Source: Clostridiaceae bacterium Marseille-Q4143
Lineage (GTDB): Bacteria > Bacillota > Clostridia > Lachnospirales > Lachnospiraceae
Assembly: GCA_018228645.1 (NCBI GenBank)
Contig: CP073693.1
Location: 2,862,416-2,926,415 of the forward strand
Direction: 5' to 3'
DNA: 64,000 bases
How positions within the stretch are numbered: position 1 is the first letter of the stretch; each line of letters begins with the position of its first letter. The position numbers and the translations under genes were made by a program. The notes under the pieces were generated by a model. It worked only from the letters and a program-made list of their open reading frames with translations. It made no database searches and was not told the DNA's origin. Of this stretch, positions 51,073 to 59,837 are shown piece by piece.

Positions 51073-54071
51073 GCTCCATTTCACAGCCTCATACGAAGCT
51101 GACCATAACAGAAAGGAGCCGAGACTCTGGCCAGAGTATTTCAATTCACAGTCTCATACGAGGCTGACCTTTAGGTTGTCCAACATTGTATAATTCTGTT
51201 TTGCTCTTCAATTCACAGCCTCATACGAGGCTGACCAGTTTGATGTCGGCAGTCATGTCTGAGAATATGTCTTTCAATTCACAGCCTCATACGAGGCTGA
51301 CCGCCTCCTTTGAATATTCTTGTTACATACTATGTCTTTCAATTCACAGCCTCATACGAGGCTGACCAGCAGGGGAATTCTTGAAATCTCTGCAGTGGCA
51401 CCTTTCAATTCACAGCCTCATACGAGGCTGACCTTCCGCTCATTGCATTGGCCCATTTAGATGAGGTCTTTCAATTCACAGCCTCATACGAGGCTGACCA
51501 TCTACCCCAATAACAGTTGGAGAATATTTCACCTTTCAATTCACAGCCTCATACGAGGCTGACCGTGAAATCGTTATACCAGACTCTGCGATTTTTCCCT
51601 TTCAATTCACAGCCTCATACGAGGCTGACCGATAATTCTGGCCAGATTGGAAGTCTGCTGTTTTCTTTCAATTTACAGCCTCATACGAGGCTGACCAAAA
51701 TTCTCTATCTGATCTTGAACGAGGTGAAATCTTTCAATTCACAGCCTCATACGAGGCTGACCAGGACAAGAAAAAGACAGTACACCTATTAAGACCTTTC
51801 AATTCACAGCCTCATACGAGGCTGACCCCAGGAGAAGATATATAGTTATGCTGCTCTTCTTCTTTCAATTCACAGCCTCATACGAGGCTGACCTCTTCGT
51901 CTGATTATGGCATATCTTCATATGGATTCTTTCAATTCACAGCCTCATACGAGGCTGACCTTGCTTATAGTTACCTGATGGACAACGGTTTTGGGCTTTC
52001 AATTCACAGCCTCATACGAGGCTGACCCTGTCGGAAGAGTCGTGCCCAACGGTGCTCTATCTTTCAATTCACAGCCTCATACGAGGCTGACCCTTTAAAG
52101 AGATGCCAGTGCATTTCTACAGATGTTCTTTCAATTCACAGCCTCATACGAGGCTGACCGGGTGGTGCTTTGCTTGCATCCGTTATCAAGCATCTTTCAA
52201 TTCACAGCCTCATACGAGGCTGACCGGGGAAAAGCCGCCAGAATCAGTAACAGAGCTATCTTTCAATTCACAGCCTCATACGAGGCTGACCCGCAATCCA
52301 TATCGGTTATATATGGTTTTCGGTCTTTCAATTCACAGCCTCATACGAGGCTGACCGAGGACGTACTTAAATCCGCAGATATATAAGAAACCTTTCAATT
52401 CACAGCCTCATACGAGGCTGACCCGCAATCCATATCGGTTATATATGGTTTTCGGCCTTTCAATTCACAGCCTCATACGAGGCTGACCAAATAGAATCCT
52501 GAGTTACATCTCCAGAGGAATCTTTCAATTCACAGCCTCATACGAGGCTGACCGGCTTACAAATCAAACGTGCCGTAGGACCAGTAGGCTTTCAATTCAC
52601 AGCCTCATACGAGGCTGACCCTTTTTGCCTTTCCGATTCTCCGCAAACTTATTACTTTCAATTCACAGCCTCATACGAGGCTGACCGAACCATATAAGAT
52701 ACATCCGATAAAGACGAAACTTTCAATTCACAGCCTCATACGAGGCTGACCCCGATCGACACGGCGTGCAATGGATATGAAATTCTTTCAATTCACAGCC
52801 TCATACGAGGCTGACCTATCTACGTCATATTTTAACACTTCCTGAGCATCTTTCAATTCACAGCCTCATACGAGGCTGACCTATCAGTTCCATCATAATT
52901 GACAGAAATCAAATAACTTTCAATTCACAGCCTCATACGAGGCTGACCGTATTGGACGAATCGCTGGTACTCGTACTGGCAATCTTTCAATTCACAGCCT
53001 CATACGAGGCTGACCAGACAAGAGCAATACGATTTTTCAGACCATCAACCTTTCAATTCACAGCCTCATACGAGGCTGACCATGACTAGGGGTAACCCTT
53101 GTTGTTATATTATGCTTTCAATTCACAGCCTCATACGAGGCTGACCGTATTGGCCTTGTGTTTATGTGGTGGGGAGTTCGTCTTTCAATTCACAGCCTCA
53201 TACGAGGCTGACCACAATCAACGCCGGAGACATTGCTATAACATCCACCTTTCAATTCACAGCCTCATACGAGGCTGACCAAGAATTTCCTGTTTTTATT
53301 GGTGGATCTTCGTTCTTTCAATTCACAGCCTCATACGAGGCTGACCCGGCAACCTGCGTATAACCACTCTGCGGACTATCTTTCAATTCACAGCCTCATA
53401 CGAGGCTGACCGACGCAGAGCGAACAAATTTCTGATAGTGAGGTCTTTCAATTCACAGCCTCATACGAGGCTGACCATCGCCATTTCGATATTGCAGAAA
53501 AACGTATAAGTCTTTCAATTCACAGCCTCATACGAGGCTGACCGTCTTGTATTGGCTCTGATGCTTGTTGGCTGGTTCTTTCAATTCACAGCCTCATACG
53601 AGGCTGACCTCCTCATGCGGACAAAATATACGACATGTTTTTCTTTCAATTCACAGCCTCATACGAGGCTGACCCGCAATTCCGTGTATTGGTGGGAATC
53701 AGGATGATCTTTCAATTCACAGCCTCATACGAGGCTGACCGGACGCAGAGCGAACAAATTTCTGATAGTGAGGTCTTTCAATTCACAGCCTCATACGAGG
53801 CTGACCGTAGTCTCAATCATCGCAGACTGACCGACAATATCTTTCAATTCACAGCCTCATACGAGGCTGACCGATATATCAGAGCTAGTAGCATAAGTCC
53901 GACGATCTTTCAATTCACAGCCTCATACGAGGCTGACCTTCTGCACAATCTTTTCGGAATGTGGAAGTGCTATCTTTCAATTCACAGCCTCATACGAGGC
54001 TGACCCAAACGAGGTATACGCACAACTGGGGCAGGAAGTCTTTCAATTCACAGCCTCATACGAGGCTGACC
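51073..54071 (-). CRISPR. type I-C CRISPR array, 46 repeats and 45 spacers
   Basis: The 32-base repeat in transcribed direction is GGTCAGCCTCGTATGAGG followed by CTGTGAATTGAAAG. It contains a perfect CAGCCTC/GAGGCTG stem with GTAT loop and the ATTGAAAG end that becomes the 5' handle. Spacers are 33-35 bases. Most repeats are identical; the four changed ones are at 51073 and 51138 (far end), 51205 (first two bases) and 51665 (ATTTACAG). The far-end decay and the adjacent cas2 and leader on the right show that new spacers enter on the right. Two spacers are present twice: 52292-52324 with 52424-52456, and 53412-53444 with 53741-53774. Confidence 0.98.
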
Positions 54072-54239
54072 AGCAAAAATTCATAGTTTTCTATTTCCTT
54101 TTGCCATACTTTTTAACAGATCCTTTAAATCTACCTCTTTACCTGAAATTGTCATTCCTGAAGTGTATCTAATTAGAACGATCTGTCTATTTTTTCTGGT
54201 GCGAATGCCGTCATATTTTATGATCACATCAGATCCGCA
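54072..54239 (-). promoter_or_regulatory. CRISPR leader
   Basis: The 168 bases between cas2 and the first repeat are the expected site of the array promoter and of Cas1-Cas2 insertion. They are AT-rich but contain no textbook -35/-10 pair, so transcription may start upstream or use an extended -10. The leader also holds an open reading frame. Confidence 0.75.
54081..54227 (-). CDS. 48-codon open frame in the CRISPR leader, in phase with cas2
   Basis: Starts GTG at VIIKYDGIRTRKNRQIVLIR (first 20 residues) and continues YTSGMTISGKEVDLKDLLKS to MAKGNRKL. The frame is the same as cas2 and is open from just past the cas2 TAG, so readthrough would add a 52-residue tail. Composition is basic (13 Lys/Arg of 48) with a plausible strand-strand-helix layout. 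A weak GGA site lies seven bases before the GTG. It stops 10 bases before the first repeat. No family recognised; the frame could be chance, though open frames of this kind are unusual in leaders. Confidence 0.4.
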   Translation of the reverse strand: MIIKYDGIRTRKNRQIVLIRYTSGMTISGKEVDLKDLLKSMAKGNRKL

Positions 54240-54530
54240 CTAGAAAATCAATGTTTCTTTTACATCAAACCCTGGTTTTGCGCCAATATGTTCCACTTTA
54301 CTTTTATATTTGTCACCAAGATTATAAAAGCGCAGGCTGTCTTTTTCTTTATCTATAAGATCTTCCAGAATTGCTTTAACCTGGCGATATTTGGCTACAT
54401 CCATCTGGCACTCAAATACAGAGTTCTGCACACGCTGTCCATAATTAATACATTGTTTTGCCACTTTCCGCAATCTTGTCCTACCGGCTGCCGTTTCTGT
54501 ATTTACGTCATACGTTATTAAGATAAGCAT
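54240..54530 (-). CDS. cas2: CRISPR adaptation protein Cas2
   Basis: A 96-residue ferredoxin-fold protein with LITYDVNTETAAGRTRL (Asp 8) and FECQMDVAKYRQVKAIL. It bridges two Cas1 dimers during spacer insertion. The C-terminus ends GFDVKETLIF before TAG. It follows cas1 by eight bases and is the last gene before the leader. Confidence 0.96.
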   Translation of the reverse strand: MLILITYDVNTETAAGRTRLRKVAKQCINYGQRVQNSVFECQMDVAKYRQVKAILEDLIDKEKDSLRFYNLGDKYKSKVEHIGAKPGFDVKETLIF

Positions 54531-54538
54531 TCTGACAC

Positions 54539-55570
54539 CTACTTCCAGAAAAATGGCGGATATTCATCGAGATCTCCACGGATGCAGCGCGCCAGCAGCA
54601 TTGCCTGTGCATGAGGAATCATGCCCCATTCCAGTTTTTCATTCAGAAATGGATGCCTGATCATTTCCTGTTTCCGCTCTTGCCATGCGCTTAAAAATAC
54701 TTTCCGGCCTGCATCATTCAGAAGAACTGCGCCATCCTCTTTTTCTATAAAATGTGTTTCTTTCATTACACGTTTATTAATCATAGTCAGGACAAATCGA
54801 TCTGCCATCACTCCGCGAAGTTCTTCCATCAGATCAAGTGCAAGCGAAATGCGTCCCGGCCTGTCCGCATGGTAAAAACCAACATAGGGATCCAGTCCCA
54901 CGCCTTCCAGTGCGGAACCACACATTCCTGCAAGCAGACTGTATGCAAAGGACAGCATCGCATTTACCCTGTCAAGAGGCGGTCTTTTATTTCTCCCATG
55001 AAAATAGAAACTGTCTTTCTGCTGTAAGATGAGTTCATCAAATACAGAAAAATATACAGACGCAGCCTCTCCTTCCAGTCCCAGTAGAATAGAACTGTCC
55101 TCACAGCTTCTGATGTTTTCAAGACTCTGGTATAAAAAATGTGACTTTTCTTTCAGGCGTTCCGTATCTACTCTCATCGGATAATCCCGGATTGCTCTCT
55201 CTAGAATCCATCTGGAATTATATACTTTTCCGGTGATGAAATTTCTGGCATAGCGGATACTCTCATAGGGATTTTCGCTGATTCTGTACTGCTGCTTCCG
55301 TAAAATAACATTTCCTTTTACCTCACCGGTCACCCTCGCCAGAAATCTTCCATTTCCGGACATAAAAGTCAGCTCTATATTCCGTTCTGCACAGACTCCC
55401 ATCAGCGCCGGACTGGCTCCCGTATATCCAAATGTTACAATTCCTTGAAGATTATGTAATGGAATCCGCCCTATTTCTTCCTGCTTATCAAAAATTACAA
55501 CATTTTCGCCGTCCAGGGACAGATACCGATTCTTGCCCGTTACATACAAAGTGTTTAACAGACGTTTCAT
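54539..55570 (-). CDS. cas1: CRISPR integrase Cas1 (type I-C)
   Basis: A 343-residue integrase. Metal ligands are in LLGLEGEAASVYFSVFD (Glu), VGFYHADRPGRISLALDLME (His and Asp). The N-terminal beta domain starts LYVTGKNRYLSLDGENVV. Complete, so adaptation should be possible. Its ATG overlaps the cas4 stop codon by one base (TGATG). Confidence 0.97.
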   Translation of the reverse strand: MKRLLNTLYVTGKNRYLSLDGENVVIFDKQEEIGRIPLHNLQGIVTFGYTGASPALMGVCAERNIELTFMSGNGRFLARVTGEVKGNVILRKQQYRISENPYESIRYARNFITGKVYNSRWILERAIRDYPMRVDTERLKEKSHFLYQSLENIRSCEDSSILLGLEGEAASVYFSVFDELILQQKDSFYFHGRNKRPPLDRVNAMLSFAYSLLAGMCGSALEGVGLDPYVGFYHADRPGRISLALDLMEELRGVMADRFVLTMINKRVMKETHFIEKEDGAVLLNDAGRKVFLSAWQERKQEMIRHPFLNEKLEWGMIPHAQAMLLARCIRGDLDEYPPFFWK

Positions 55571-56241
55571 CAGTCACCATCCTTTTCTTTTATTTTTTGA
55601 TCAATGTACCGGGATACGGAAAGATTTTTATTCAGTACCGGCATACAGATATCTTTCAGCGAGCAGGCGTTACAGCTTTTGCTCCATTTTACTTTTGGCG
55701 TATAACGCTGCTCAAAATATTTATGCATTTCCTGAAAACTGGCACTGACCTTTTCTCTTAAAAGAGGGGTAAATTCGATCTTTTCCCGATGCTTGATCTC
55801 CCCATAATATAAGTAACCACAGGGAATCTCACAACACAACATTTCTTCCAGGCAGATTGCCTGAGCCGTCAGCTGTAATGCATCAATGTCCGTTTCTTTT
55901 GGTTTTCCTCGTTTATATTCGACCGGAATTACTTCATAAAAGCCATCTCTTCCTGCCAGCGAAATTCCCTGCTCTGACCTGTGGAATTCCACAATATCAC
56001 ATTCTCCGCTGATGCCAAGTTCTCTGGAATGTACCGGCATTGCTCTGGAAATAATCAGGTCACCCCTTTTTTCTTTCAGGGACACATCATGTGCTTTTTC
56101 ATGAAGCAGTTTTCCTTCTACTGTCCGCACATTTTCCTGCCACTGCAGTTCGATATAAGCAAGTGCCCACTGCCTTCTGCAAAAGGCAAAATGTTGAATT
56201 CCTGATAACTGAAGAAAATCTTCTTCGTTATACAAAATCAA
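55570..56241 (-). CDS. cas4: CRISPR-associated Cas4 nuclease
   Basis: A 223-residue RecB-like 4Fe-4S exonuclease that trims prespacers and selects the PAM. FAFCRRQWALAY gives the first cluster Cys; CNACSLKDICMP gives the remaining three. Catalytic residues lie in GISGECDIVEF and EVIPVEYKRGKPKET. The start appears to be TTG, at 56241 or two codons later, after GGAGG within the end of cas7, overlapping by 14 bases. Confidence 0.95.
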   Translation of the reverse strand: MILYNEEDFLQLSGIQHFAFCRRQWALAYIELQWQENVRTVEGKLLHEKAHDVSLKEKRGDLIISRAMPVHSRELGISGECDIVEFHRSEQGISLAGRDGFYEVIPVEYKRGKPKETDIDALQLTAQAICLEEMLCCEIPCGYLYYGEIKHREKIEFTPLLREKVSASFQEMHKYFEQRYTPKVKWSKSCNACSLKDICMPVLNKNLSVSRYIDQKIKEKDGD

Positions 56242-57082
56242 ATACCTCCGGTTCCATGCAGCCCTCCAGATTCCATGTGATATGATAATCTGTAAAATCT
56301 TTCGGTCTGCTCACAGGATCAATATGAAAAGCCCGCTGAATTCTTCCGCTGGAAATCGCAGGTGTCTTTTCTTCATGCTGCCACCAGTACATCTGACACA
56401 CTTCCATACTGCCATCAGGTCTTGCGGAAGATGCATCATTTTCAAAAAGTGTTTTTAAGGCTTCTTTCAGGATTTCCGCATCTTCCTGCGTAAAACCGGT
56501 TTTCTCTGCAAGCTGTACATTAACACTTCCCATCACCTTATATACTGCATATCCGATTCGATGCTTTGTTCCCATCGTATCAGAAGCTTTACTTTCTTTT
56601 CCAGCTTCACTGTTTACGCTTTTTGTAATCTGCATACTGATAATATCAACCGGAGACAGACTTACCGCCTGGTGAATAGATACAGGTCCTCTTACTCCAA
56701 AGGAAACATCCTCTCCTTTAAATGCAAACACCTGTCCAAAACTCCGCACATCCAGCCATTCCTCACACGCAATTTTTGCACAGAGATCTCTGTCAGCTTT
56801 TTTCTTTTTCGCAATTTCCACTTTCAGTTTTTCGCAGCTGTCTGCTCTCTCCTTCAAGCTGCTGCATCCATCATCGGAACGGTCATCGGATTGTACAAAT
56901 ACTCTCTGCCCCAGATCCTGAAAACGGTTTCTGATCTTTCTCTTAATACAAACATCCGAAATCTCCCCATATCCATCCATGTTCATACGAGGACGGTTTC
57001 CATTTAACGGGTCCCCGTTTGGATTTGCATTTAATACACTGATAAATAATGTAAAATCAATTTTTCCTTTTAATGCACTCAT
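56228..57082 (-). CDS. cas7: type I-C Cascade backbone Cas7 (Csd2)
   Basis: A 284-residue RAMP protein that coats the crRNA. NANPNGDPLNGNRPRMNMDG near the start and DTMGTKHRIGYAVYKVMGSVN in the middle are typical Csd2/Csh2 blocks. RPKDFTDYHITWNLEG lies near the end. Twelve bases follow cas8c. AAGGAGG precedes the ATG. Confidence 0.95.
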   Translation of the reverse strand: MSALKGKIDFTLFISVLNANPNGDPLNGNRPRMNMDGYGEISDVCIKRKIRNRFQDLGQRVFVQSDDRSDDGCSSLKERADSCEKLKVEIAKKKKADRDLCAKIACEEWLDVRSFGQVFAFKGEDVSFGVRGPVSIHQAVSLSPVDIISMQITKSVNSEAGKESKASDTMGTKHRIGYAVYKVMGSVNVQLAEKTGFTQEDAEILKEALKTLFENDASSARPDGSMEVCQMYWWQHEEKTPAISSGRIQRAFHIDPVSRPKDFTDYHITWNLEGCMEPEVFDFV

Positions 57083-57094
57083 AAGTTTGCCTCC

Positions 57095-59080
57095 TTATTC
57101 TTCCTCTTTTTTGTAAGTTTTCAGATCATAAGACTGGCTGTGGAAACCAAGCAGATAGAGTCCATCCAGCTTTGTATTATCGCAAAAACTTTCCGACGTA
57201 AACTGCTGGCAGATTTCATCAATCAAGTTTTCATAGTATCGTCTTTCCACTGCTTTCAGCTTATTCAAATATGGCTGCAGATTTTCCTCAATAATTTTCC
57301 ATGTATCATACGGTCTCTGTGCGAACGTGCTCATATATCGTTTGGCATTCGTCACTCTCCCGGCATCCCGATCCATGTCATATGTCCGGTATTCAATCCG
57401 ATCAGCCACTGCCAGCAGTCTTCCATATAAATAATTTCTATCCTTACACTCTTTCTCCAATGCCAACTTCCATTCCTCCTTACTTGTTTCATATCTATAC
57501 TTCTTCACTAATGAGCAGGCAAGCATCAATACCCGCTCCCAGTTAAATCGTTCTTTATAGGACTGGGGATTGCTCGCTCTATTTACTGCTGTCACCACCA
57601 GATCATAGGGAAGTTTTCTTCCATTCCAAATGCATGGAAGAAGACGTTTGCTCAACTCACCATACAGTTTCTTTCCATTTTTATCATTAATAGTCAGAAA
57701 TCCTCCTGCATCCGATCCGTACAGTATATCCGCAATTTCTGTAATACCTGGAATTCCTTCATATCTCACAATCTTTTTATTTTTAAATTTTTGCTGCAGC
57801 CATCCTCCCTGCAGATGCCATTTTTCAATATTTTCCAGATATTTTCCGGTTTCCAGTACTTTATATTCTGCCAGTGCCAGCCGTCCTGTCGTTGCTGCAT
57901 CAAATGCCATCAATACCATTCTGGAAGAATTCTCTATCTTTTTCCGATAGCCTTTTAGGGCACTGCAGAACTGAAAAGCGGTTATCATATTTCCATCCGA
58001 CACGCTCTCTTTCTTTTCCTGCGCCAAATCTTCGTCTGCCAGATCCTCTCCAAAATCATCATCTGACTCTTCTTCAAACTCTTCTTCCGATGTCTGGCTG
58101 CTTACGAGAACCTCCGTAGAGGCATCCCATCTCGGCATTGGTTGCAGATTCGATTCCCAGGTCACCATTGTCAGTGTGTCAAAACTGACTCCCTGTCTTC
58201 GAATGATCCATTTTAACGCATTATGAATTTTCTGTGAGGATTCCCCACCTATGGAAAATGCCTGCTCTTTCGTCAGAAAACGCCCCAGAAATGTAAAATT
58301 CGTTGTGTCATTGGAAGAAATCAGTTTTGCTCCGTCTCCTTCATTTCGAATTTTTTTAGAATGCAGATAAGACGGTACTTCCTGTTTTCCTGTCAAATAA
58401 TCCAGATTTTTTTCTCCTTCCATTGTCTGATAGTATCTGATAAATGCATCCTGTAATGTCCGATCCAACCAGCAGTTTTCTTCTACAATATCCTTCGCAA
58501 ATTTCTGACGGACTACGAACCTTACAAATGCTTTTTCCTGCGGAATATTTTGAATTTTAGCAGATGCATCCAAATTGCCATTTTCATCTAAAAGAAGCAC
58601 TTTTGTTTCTGCAAGATCTTTCATCAGCGTATTTTTCTTTAAATATGCATAAACTGCATCGACTTTTTTATGCGTATAAGGAGATTCATGCCATTCTTTT
58701 AATGCATTCATATACAATGCATGGCATTCCTCAGCTCCCTTTGCTTTTTCTCCGGAATATCGTCCATAATCTCCTGCCAGATACTGTAGATTATCACACA
58801 GAGGATGCGGAGCTTTACCGGCCGTCCGGCTTCCTGATTTTTCTGTTATCGGAATGATGGTCTGTTTATCTTCATTTGCAACCGCCGACGCATCCAGAAA
58901 CTTTCCGTCCTCATCAATCTCCACTTCAATCTGCGCTGTTACCGTTGTGTGAAAAGGAGGCAGCAATACATAAGGAACTTTCAGATCTTCTCCCTTTTTT
59001 CTGTAAACCCTGTAATTAACCTGTCCCACTTTATCAGCATTGATTTCATACAGATTCAGCAGTTCCTGTTCCCAGTTCAA
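57095..59080 (-). CDS. cas8c: type I-C large subunit Cas8c (Csd1)
   Basis: A 661-residue protein that recognises the PAM and anchors Cascade. The start is a TTG overlapping the cas5c stop in TTGA, with GGAGG seven bases before; the deduced start LNWEQELLNLYEINAD matches Csd1 N-termini. Other blocks are VPYVLLPPFHTTVT, FGRFLTKEQAFSIGG-like and MTWESNLQPMPRWDAS, then an acidic stretch with SEEEFEEESDDDFGEDLADE. The C-terminal part also yields a Cas11-like internal product in I-C systems; no clear internal start was fixed here. Confidence 0.93.
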   Translation of the reverse strand: MNWEQELLNLYEINADKVGQVNYRVYRKKGEDLKVPYVLLPPFHTTVTAQIEVEIDEDGKFLDASAVANEDKQTIIPITEKSGSRTAGKAPHPLCDNLQYLAGDYGRYSGEKAKGAEECHALYMNALKEWHESPYTHKKVDAVYAYLKKNTLMKDLAETKVLLLDENGNLDASAKIQNIPQEKAFVRFVVRQKFAKDIVEENCWLDRTLQDAFIRYYQTMEGEKNLDYLTGKQEVPSYLHSKKIRNEGDGAKLISSNDTTNFTFLGRFLTKEQAFSIGGESSQKIHNALKWIIRRQGVSFDTLTMVTWESNLQPMPRWDASTEVLVSSQTSEEEFEEESDDDFGEDLADEDLAQEKKESVSDGNMITAFQFCSALKGYRKKIENSSRMVLMAFDAATTGRLALAEYKVLETGKYLENIEKWHLQGGWLQQKFKNKKIVRYEGIPGITEIADILYGSDAGGFLTINDKNGKKLYGELSKRLLPCIWNGRKLPYDLVVTAVNRASNPQSYKERFNWERVLMLACSLVKKYRYETSKEEWKLALEKECKDRNYLYGRLLAVADRIEYRTYDMDRDAGRVTNAKRYMSTFAQRPYDTWKIIEENLQPYLNKLKAVERRYYENLIDEICQQFTSESFCDNTKLDGLYLLGFHSQSYDLKTYKKEEE

Positions 59081-59814
59081 TCCGCCACCTCCTCTTCTGA
59101 AAATTCTGAAAGTCCGGAGCAATTATCATTACCAAAAGCCCGAACACTCATCTCTTTGACAAATCGTTTTTCCGGGCATTCTTCCGGTCTGATAAATTCA
59201 ATGATGCCTCCCTGTTTCATAACAGGTCTCCAGAAATTGACCGTCATCTTATTTTTTTCCTGGTCCAGAATTGCCTCATCCGCATAAGTGATTCCATGGT
59301 ACATAAATCCATAGGAAACTTCCCCGGGCATATCGTCATAATAGCCTGCGCCTTCGCCAAATACACAGGGTTCTGCAAATGCCTGGCACTCTCTGGTTCC
59401 AAGAAAAATATCTCTTCTGCCGCCACGCGCCACCATCCGTCTGGCAATATTATGGTGCTTGTGTTCATTGCGGTCTTCTTCCAATTCCGAATGATTAAGA
59501 TTGAATTCAAAATGTGCCCGCACCTGATAACATACATCTTTCAGATAGGTATAATAAGCCAGCTCATTTCCCCCATTATAAGCAATTGGTCGAATTCCTT
59601 TCGTCTCCGTCTGAATTGGATTCATAACGCGAACCGCATCAATGATCCACATGATCGTTGGCTTCCAGTAAATGCTTTCCGTGATTCCTTTTAATGCTTC
59701 ATAGGTTGGAATATGATAACTGCTCTTCTCTCCACCGACCCGGGTTACCGGATCGGAGAAGAGTGCATAATCACCATATACCTGATATTCTATGGTGTTT
59801 CTGTACTTTTCCAT
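59077..59814 (-). CDS. cas5: type I-C crRNA endonuclease Cas5c
   Basis: A 245-residue RAMP that cuts the repeat RNA in type I-C, taking the place of Cas6. EYQVYGDYALFSDPVTRVGG opens the fold; EYKHHN-like KHHNIARRMVARGGRRDIFL contains the Lys-His pair likely used for cleavage, and GTRECQAFAEPCVFG follows. It processes the GGCTG hairpin repeats of the array. It follows cas3 by 23 bases. Confidence 0.94.
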   Translation of the reverse strand: MEKYRNTIEYQVYGDYALFSDPVTRVGGEKSSYHIPTYEALKGITESIYWKPTIMWIIDAVRVMNPIQTETKGIRPIAYNGGNELAYYTYLKDVCYQVRAHFEFNLNHSELEEDRNEHKHHNIARRMVARGGRRDIFLGTRECQAFAEPCVFGEGAGYYDDMPGEVSYGFMYHGITYADEAILDQEKNKMTVNFWRPVMKQGGIIEFIRPEECPEKRFVKEMSVRAFGNDNCSGLSEFSEEEVAD

Positions 59815-59837
59815 TGTCTCACCCCTCTCAGTTGTTA

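Noticed and set aside
51517..54003. Repetitive plus-strand proteins with FNSQPHTRLT or FQFTASYEAD units
   Set aside because: They are translations of the CRISPR repeats and not genes.
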